64,000 nt of DNA from Rhea pennata (lineage: Eukaryota > Chordata > Aves > Rheiformes > Rheidae): NCBI RefSeq assembly GCF_028389875.1, contig NW_026907680.1:2976001-3040000 (forward strand), in the 5' to 3' direction. Every line of letters begins with the position of its first letter. The first letter of the stretch is position 1. The position numbers were made by a program, and so were the translations under genes. This document shows positions 45,837 to 64,000 of the stretch, in pieces. The notes beneath the pieces are model-generated. The model was not told the origin of the DNA and did not search any database. It saw only the letters and a program-made list of their open reading frames with translations.

Positions 45837-48800
45837 ACATGCAAAGCGTGGACAGCAGGAGGACGACCAGTGCCCTCCACCGAGACCAGTGGACCACGGC
45901 GCTGTGGTGGTGGCCGGGCCCTGGGGGAAAGGAGCAGGGAGGAGTCAGAAACCCCACGTGAGCCTCCCAGTGTGGGAAGGGGAGCAGGGGACTTGCCGAG
46001 CGAAGCCAGGGCGACACTCATCGTGACAGTCGCTGATGTGGATGTCATAGATGTGCGAGTGAGTTTTCAGGGTGTAGAAGAGGCCGATGAGGTAGGCGGC
46101 AGGGAGCAGCAGGGACACTGTGTACACCGGGGGCGTGCGGGACACGGCGCTCAGCCCCACGCGACAGCCCTTTGGAGGCCCCGGCGTTCCCCTGCACCCC
46201 ACAGGGCTGAGGACACCGGCGGCTGTCCCAGGACAGAGGGAGATGGACGCAGCGTGGTCCAGCCCTGGGACCAGACAGGCACAGCGGTGCCATCCCCAGG
46301 AGGGAGGACGCCCTGCCCGCGACCTGGAAGCTCCCTGAGGACCTGTGAGCCAACCACGAAGTGCCACCCCGACACGGGGACCGGGTCCACCCCAGGACAC
46401 TCACTGGATGTGGCTGTAGTAGAGCATGCTGTTGTTCTGCACCTGCAACGGACAGCCCATCAGCGGGGCGAGCGCCATGGCCGTGCCTGGGCACCCTGCA
46501 GCGCCCTTTGCGGGCCGCCGGCGAGGAGCCGGGCGGGCTATGGGCACCCACGGGTGCTGCGGTTTGGGGTCTTACCAGGTCGAAGTGGCAGCTCTGGCAG
46601 AGGTAGTGGCCCAGCGTGTTCTGGGTGACGTTGTGGCACTCGCCGCACACCAGCCTCCCGTACACCTTGGAGAAGAGCATCGGGGCGAAGACGCCTGCCA
46701 GCGGGAGAGGTGGAAGTGGGCGCCAGGCCGCGGCGCGGTACATCCTCCCCCCGCTGGCACCGCCGCCGGGGCACTCACCTCCCACGGAGAGGAAGAGCAG
46801 GGCCGAGCTGACACCCGCCGAGCGGCTGTTGAACCTCTGCTCCTGGTGCCGGATGCCTCCTATGACCGTGCACAAGCCCTCGGAGAGAACGTGGCTGTCA
46901 GTGTGACCCCGGCGAGGAGGTCCTGTCCTCCTCCCACGCTGGAGGACGGGGGCTTTCGTGACACAAGCGCCTCCTCCCCGCCAGGCTCACCGGGACCAGG
47001 AGGACGCAGCCCACCAGGGTGCCCGTCAGCTCCGCCTTGACGATCTCCTCGTAGCACTTGCTGCCCTTACGGGCGCCCTTGATGAGCGCCGTGATGTAGA
47101 AGGTGAGCTCTGTGATGGAGCCGAACGTGGCGTTCACCACCGCCCCCACCGCGACGTTGCTCTGCGCCGAGATGCTGCGGGGACGGGAGGCGCAGAGGGT
47201 CAACGGGGCGGGAAGCAGCGCCGCGGGGCGGCCCCGGCACCAGGCAGCTGCTCACCTGGCGATGGCCATGCCGATGTAGTAGGAGAGGGGCATGATGGAG
47301 AGCAGCGCCAGGGCGAACTTCACGGGCGAGCTCGTCAGCCGGCTGCGCCTGTCCACGTAGCCCAGCACCAGCGTCACCACCACCAGCGGCAGCAGGTCTG
47401 CGGCGGCCATCAAGGACGTGTCCGAAGTGGGGGGGGCGGTGGTTTTTGAGGGGTGGTACCTCAAGGAGGTGCCCAGTTGACGTGTCCCCCCCCCCTATAC
47501 ACAAAAAGGAAGCAGGGGGGAAAAGGACACTGACAGCGAAGACGTTGATGCCGTCCACGGCATACTTGTAGTAGTAGGCGTTGACGGCGCGGTAGCAGCA
47601 CTTGATCACCTCCGCCTCCAGCGGCACGTCCGTCTGCGGCGGCGGCAGCGGGGCGATGGAAACCAAGCGGGTGACACTGGTCTGGGTGTCCCCCCCTGCC
47701 AAAAGCCAGCCCATCGAGAGGGGACCCTCCACTCCCAGCACCAGGGGCCACCCACCATGTGCGGGCGCCGGATGAGCACCCACTCCAGGGGCGGCAGCAG
47801 CACCCGGTGGGCCGTGCGGGTGCTCATCTTGGTGACGGAGATGAGGAAGAAGAGGAGCCAGGCGACGAAGCAGACGAGCCCGTGGCCAGTGCCAGCGCCG
47901 GGTAGCCCAGGCAGAGCCACGTGGCGGCGGCGGCGGCAGCGCGTTGCTGCAAGGACGGCCCGGTGGCGGCAGGTTTTTAGGGTAGAAAAACCCGAACGGG
48001 AGCAGCCGGGCTCCCAAAGAGCCGCCACTCGGGCCCCGTCCAGCACCTCCCGCGCCGGGCGCTCACCCGGTAGCCGGGGTCCGCGGGGCACCAGCGGCCG
48101 GGCGCTGGGCCGCCGAGCAGGGCCGAGGTCTCCCGGGTGCCGTTGGCCTCCACGGTGGGACCCTGGCGGAGAGTGAGGAGGGGCTGGCGGGGACGGACGT
48201 ACGGACGGCACCCGGCCGTTACCTCCACCCGCTGGATCACTTTGCTGAAGGGCCAGAGGAAGTAGCCGCCCAGGTCCCTGCAGAGCCGCCCTGCGGGGAC
48301 AGCGGCATCGGGACGCGGGGCAGGACCCCGACGCGCACGTCCCGTACACCACCACGACAGCCCGGCCCGGTCGCACCGGGGACGGGCACCTGGGGAGGAC
48401 TCACCGTAAGGAGCCCCCACGACGGTGAGGAACATCTCGGCGGCCACCAGGACGTAGAGGAGCACCAGCCACCAGCCGAAGAGCAGCGCATAGAGGACGC
48501 TGCCCAACGTCACCGTGGAGCCTGCAGACAGCGACCGGCCCCTCCGCTGCTCCACCAGCCGCTTCGCCACGTGCACAGCGGGGGAGGGGGGGTGTTAACC
48601 GGGTTCCCTCCTCCCAACAGGGTTTTGCTGCGGACCCTAGAGCCTCGGCGGCCACGCACCTCCAAAGCCGCGGACGACGTTCAGGTTGGAGTAGAGCTCC
48701 TTCCTGATCTCCAAGCGGTCCTCCCAGGGCTGGGCGGTCACGTGGCTCTTCCACTTCTTGAAGCCGAACTGCAGAGAGGAGAAGGTCGCGGCCAAAGAAA

Positions 48801-50284
48801 AGACCCCCTCCCCTCCCGCACAGCAGGATGGGCATGGGCCACGGGGGTACGGACCCACCTTGTCGTCGTTGGAGAGCTTGTTGGCCTCCACCGCGCTCTC
48901 GGCCGTCAGCGTGGTCTTTGCCCCGCAGCTCTCACACGCCGGCACCTCATTCAAGTGCTGCTGGCGGGTGACGACTGCGGGCGAGAGGCGAGCGGGCGCG
49001 GGCGCTGGCGCGGGGACCCCCCGCGCGGACCCCCCTCACCGCTGCCGCCGCCGGGCTCCCTACCAGGCAGGATGCGGAGGGCGAGGATGCGGGGGGCGAG
49101 GATGCCATGGGGGTGGGAGGCCGAGGGCAGGTCGCCATGCGGGTCGTTAATGGCGGCGCAGCGGCGGTCGCAGAGCGAGCCCCACCGCGGGCCCTCGCCC
49201 CGCACCTCCGGCTCCCCGGCAGCGGCTGCAAGAGAGGCAGCGGCCAGGACGGGCCGGGCCAGGATGAGCCGGGCCATGCCGGGCCTGGGAGGCACCGCGC
49301 GTTCGATCCCCTGCAGCCCTGGCGCCGCACCGGAGCCCCTGCTTCCCCCCCCTCGAAAAAAAACCCCACCCCCTTCCCAGGCTCATGCACTCCAGCACCC
49401 GCTGCAGCCCGACCCAGGAGGGACCCCCCCCATACTGTGCAAATCGCCCCCCAGGTGCAACACCCCCACCCTGGAAAGTCCTCCCCTCCCGGTGCAATGT
49501 CCAGGATCCCTCCCCGTGGGTGCAACACCCAGAAGGGACCTTCCTCCCCTCCCCCCTGTGCAATGCTGAGGAGGGACCCGCCCCCCCCCGTGGAAAGCCC
49601 CCCCATTGCAAGGCTCAGAACCCCTCCCATTGGGTGCAGGACCCCGAAGGGACCTTCCCACGCATCCAGTGCAGAGCCCAGGAGGGGCCCCCGCCCTGGC
49701 AAAAACCCTCCCCCCCTGCAAAGCCCCTCCCCCATGCAATGTCCTGGACTCTTCCCAATGGGTGCAACACCCAGCAGGGACCCTCCCCCCCCCACACTGT
49801 GCAATGTCTAGGAGGGATCCCCCCCACACCAGGCAAATCTGCCCCCCAGGTGCAATGCCCCCCCAGTGCAAAGCGCAGGAGTGATACCCCCCACCCCATG
49901 AAGACCGCCCCGGTGCAACACCCAGGAGGGACCTTCACCCCCCTCCAGTGCAGTGCCCAGGAGTGACAACTCCCCCACCCTGCAACCCGCCCCCCCCCCC
50001 CCCGGTGCAATGCCTGGGACCCCTCCCTTTGGGTGCAACACTCAGGAGGGACCTTCGCTCCCTGCCCCCCCCGGCCCCACAGTACTCAGTGTCACCCTGT
50101 CGCGCCCCCCCCGCCCCAGTGCACAGCCCAGTTCCGTCCTGCCGCCCAGGGCGAGGCCTGAGAACCCCCCCGACCCCGGCGCGATGCTCGGGCCCCCCCG
50201 GCGTGGCGCAACGCGGCGCTCACCCAGCGCGTCCTGCGGGCAGTGCCTGCGGCACCCGGGCTCGCCCTCGCCCTCGCCGGCCAT
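45837..50284 (-). pseudogene. cax1-like: CAX/VNX1-type cation/H+ antiporter, copy 2 (exons 1-16, broken)
   Basis: Inverted partner of copy 1. Exons on the minus strand: 50224-50284 (ATG at 50284, starts MAGEGEGEPGCRR), 49064-49225, 48859-48974, 48660-48768, 48405-48575, 48223-48290, 48067-48162, 47756-47946, 47531-47633, 47256-47397, 46991-47174, 46779-46878, 46576-46694, 46405-46442, 46022-46149, about 45838-45920. Same domains as copy 1, about 620 codons to the break. Lesions: exon 8 is 191 nt against 189 in copy 1 (one extra codon, and one base lost at about 47884), which shifts the frame inside a membrane segment; the donor after exon 15 reads ATGAGT where copy 1 has GTGAGT. Exon 16 keeps the Trp lost in copy 1 (HWSRWRALVVLLLSTLCM). 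No second exchanger repeat follows. An alternative in-frame ATG at 49277 would give a signal-peptide-like start (MARLILARPVLAAASLAA). Confidence 0.87.
49380..50060. repeat. Minisatellite in antiporter intron 1, about 60-65 bp units
   Basis: Recurring phrases GGGTGCAACACCCAG, GAGGGACC and AATGTCC separated by C-runs, roughly ten units. Fills most of the intron between exon 1 and exon 2 of copy 2. Confidence 0.85.
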
Positions 50285-50445
50285 GGGGGCGCCGGTAGTG
50301 CCGCACCGCCACCGCTTTTGACGGGCGGCGCCGCGGGCACGCGCAGGGTGCCCCACGCCGCCCTCCCCCCCGCCCACGCGGGGCACCCCACACGGCCCCG
50401 CCCCCCCCATCATCGCCACGCAGGGAAGAGCCTCACACGGGCTTG
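50285..50445 (-). promoter_or_regulatory. CpG-rich promoter region of antiporter copy 2
   Basis: CpG- and G-rich DNA directly upstream of the exon 1 ATG on the minus strand. No TATA box, consistent with a CpG-island promoter. It abuts the likely polyadenylation site of TMEM209 copy B (50460), so the two genes are head-to-tail with almost no spacer. Confidence 0.45.
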
Positions 50446-52129
50446 ACAAAACACAGTAATTTAATAAAAAACCCCAATCACCGCTGCGATCCCACCCGCT
50501 TTACACACGGTTACAGCGGCGCCCCGGGCAGCGAGACTCTCCCTTCCCCGCCGGAGGAACGCGCGGCACAGAGGGGCCGCGGGGAGGAAGCCGCGGCGCG
50601 GGCGCGCTCGAGGTAGCTGCCAGCAGGCCGCAGCGACACGAGAAGGTCCCTGCTGCTCGCAGAGAATCCCCGAGGGAAAGGGCGCTGGCACCTCACCTTA
50701 ACCTCACGTATTACACACACATCCTTCGTATCGCAGTTTTATCCCTCTGTTTAAAAAAATAAACCACATCAACTTCTAACCCCCTTTTCGATTTGCCTGA
50801 ATTTGCAAGGGATGCCCCCCCTTAAAAAGCGGGGCCCGCTCTTTGAAACAAAGGCAAGTGTTTTCCCCCAAAAGCCAATTCCGCAGAAGGGGAACGGCGG
50901 CAGGTGCAGGCGTGGTGAGACACTCACGCAGGCGTCGTTCCGCAGCGGGGACGTTCCACTGCTGCCCGAGCTTTGAGACCGTCACTGCAACGGGAACCGC
51001 AGCTTGGCCGGCGGCCCCAGAGCTTGACTCGTTCCCGAGAAGCCGGAGGCTCTGGCCAGGCGGTGGCCGCTCGCCCCCAGGGGAAAAAAAGAGAAAAAAG
51101 CCATTTCTGGGCACGCTCTGGCAAGGCAGCAGGAACTTCAGGATGTTCCCCTAAGTTCCTGGGATGAGCCCACGCAGGTGTATCCACTCTGGTTTCATGC
51201 AGGGATGCTGAAGCCACATGCCAGTCTGCAAGGCCCTAAAAGTAAGGAGCTGCTAGCAGAAAAGCTAACATGAGAAATAAAAGAATTTTTAAAAAATTAA
51301 AAAGCAAAGGCAGGGTAATGTTCTAGTCGTACTCAATCACCCACAACATCTTCTGTCTCATAAGATGGTCACATTTGAATGGTATGGTTATTTTGTTTTG
51401 GTTTAAATCTATTTTAAAAATACCTACTGAAACCAGCAAGTCAAAAAATTTTCTCTTTCCCTTATATCTGCGGTGGAGACACCTGAAGCATCCAGAGAGG
51501 TCACAAAATCCAATTATTCCAATGAGCAGGGATAAAAGACAACGTCCTTTCAGATCGCATCTAATTAAATTAACCAAAAATCGGTGTAAGCGCTAACTTG
51601 GCGCCTGTTATGCCCGTCTGGAATCTCTTGGATCTTGTGAATCCGGCAGTTGGCCGCGTTGCAGTAACTGTCTTTTCAAGGGACTGCTCGCCAGCGAGCG
51701 GCTGGGTACAACTGCGGGAGACACGTCCCAGCTGCGCTGCTGCATTCCACCCCCAAACGCGGCAAGCGCGGGTTCATTGCTGAGCCCTGCGGTCAGTTAA
51801 GCTCTTTAGAGTGCTTGAAGAGTAAATGCAAGAGAAATAGCAAGGGGGGTTTAAATACGATTTGTTAAGGTGAGGAGCCAAATAGAAAAGACCTGCCTGG
51901 AGTTCCTGTTTAGATACATTTCATCAGTAAAAAACAATACAACGTTTTACAGAGTATCCTCCCCAAAACTGTACAGAAATTACAAACATTTCCCCTCTGT
52001 CCATAAAGCAGAGTTTAAATTATCCCATTTCATAGTCCATATTCAAGGCAACAAGTGAAACGATGCTGCTCAGCTCGTCTTGTCGGAGAAGCAGGATCGT
52101 TCTTCTGAGCTGCAGTCCTGCTAGAGATG
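50445..52129 (-). other. TMEM209: Probable 3' UTR of TMEM209 copy B
   Basis: Between the copy B stop codon and the antiporter promoter there is no other recognisable gene. Read on the minus strand, an ATTAAA polyadenylation hexamer (50460-50465) is followed by a GT-rich tract (ACTGTGTTTTGTC), a plausible 3' end. That gives a 3' UTR of about 1.7 kb. The stretch 50.46-51.15 kb is GC-rich, while 51.2-52.1 kb is AT-rich. No competing AATAAA on the minus strand was noticed nearer the stop. The assignment is inference from position and signals. Confidence 0.4.

Positions 52130-64000
<11,871 letters not shown>

Noticed and set aside
49380-50060. CRISPR-like regular repeats
   Set aside because: Units are contiguous and degenerate with no unique spacers, in a vertebrate intron; an ordinary minisatellite.
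49107-50321. Pro-rich frames over antiporter intron 1
   Set aside because: Products of the C-rich 60-65-bp minisatellite, which sits in an intron with good splice sites.

Overview
The window looks like a bird genome (a sauropsid at the broadest). CR1 LINE 3' ends are present, a GC-rich CpG-island promoter and GC-rich minisatellites are abundant, and the clearest gene is a vertebrate nuclear-envelope gene, TMEM209. Its 14 coding exons, pooled from two copies, sum to 1,683 nt (560 codons plus stop), the length expected for the family. There is no sign of prokaryotic or organellar DNA.

Layout. (1) 1-11,489, minus strand: TMEM209 copy A, 13 of 14 coding exons; the last exon lies left of the window. 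(2) 11.8-13.2 kb: its CpG-island promoter, tandemly duplicated, each unit with a CCAAT box and a full CRE. (3) 13.2-26.7 kb: gene-poor accessory DNA with CR1 pieces, a 0.66-kb duplicated block (block D) and two tandem units of an unrecognised exon-bearing family (here 'S units'). (4) 26.75-28.46 kb, minus strand: a CARD-encoding terminal exon resembling the CARDs of NLRP1 and ASC, with a CpG promoter at 28.4 kb. (5) 28.5-34.0 kb: CR1, a second block D, two more S units in the opposite orientation, one split by a solo-LTR-like insertion, and a Ser/Ala-coding minisatellite. (6) 34.2-35.4 kb, plus strand: an inverted copy of the CARD-locus promoter and first introns, broken at 35.40 kb. (7) 35.40-38.03 kb, plus strand: a 2.6-kb inverted TMEM209 fragment with two intact exons (copy C). 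(8) 38.0-42.64 kb, plus strand: a (GCT)n and 54-bp minisatellite, then exons 2-16 of a vertebrate CAX/VNX1-type cation/H+ antiporter gene (copy 1). (9) 42.64-45.83 kb: a fifth S unit and single-copy spacer. (10) 45.84-50.28 kb, minus strand: antiporter copy 2, inverted relative to copy 1. (11) 50.45-64.0 kb, minus strand: TMEM209 copy B, coding exons 2-14; coding exon 1 lies just past the right edge.

Positions 1-11,344 and 52,567-64,000 are the same sequence in tandem, about 52.6 kb apart and about 1% diverged where counted by eye. The window is therefore roughly one full period of a segmental duplication whose interior has been reshuffled by inversions. TMEM209 A and B look intact in every exon visible. 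The two antiporter copies are each broken, differently: copy 1 lacks exon 1 and has an in-frame stop in exon 16; copy 2 has a 1-nt frameshift in exon 8 and a lost splice donor after exon 15. Both lack the second half of the exchanger.

From 34.2 to 42.6 kb a promoter, two TMEM209 exons and the antiporter exons all lie on the plus strand in compatible splice phase, so a chimeric transcript is possible. Whether the duplication is real or an assembly (haplotype) artefact cannot be decided from the sequence alone.
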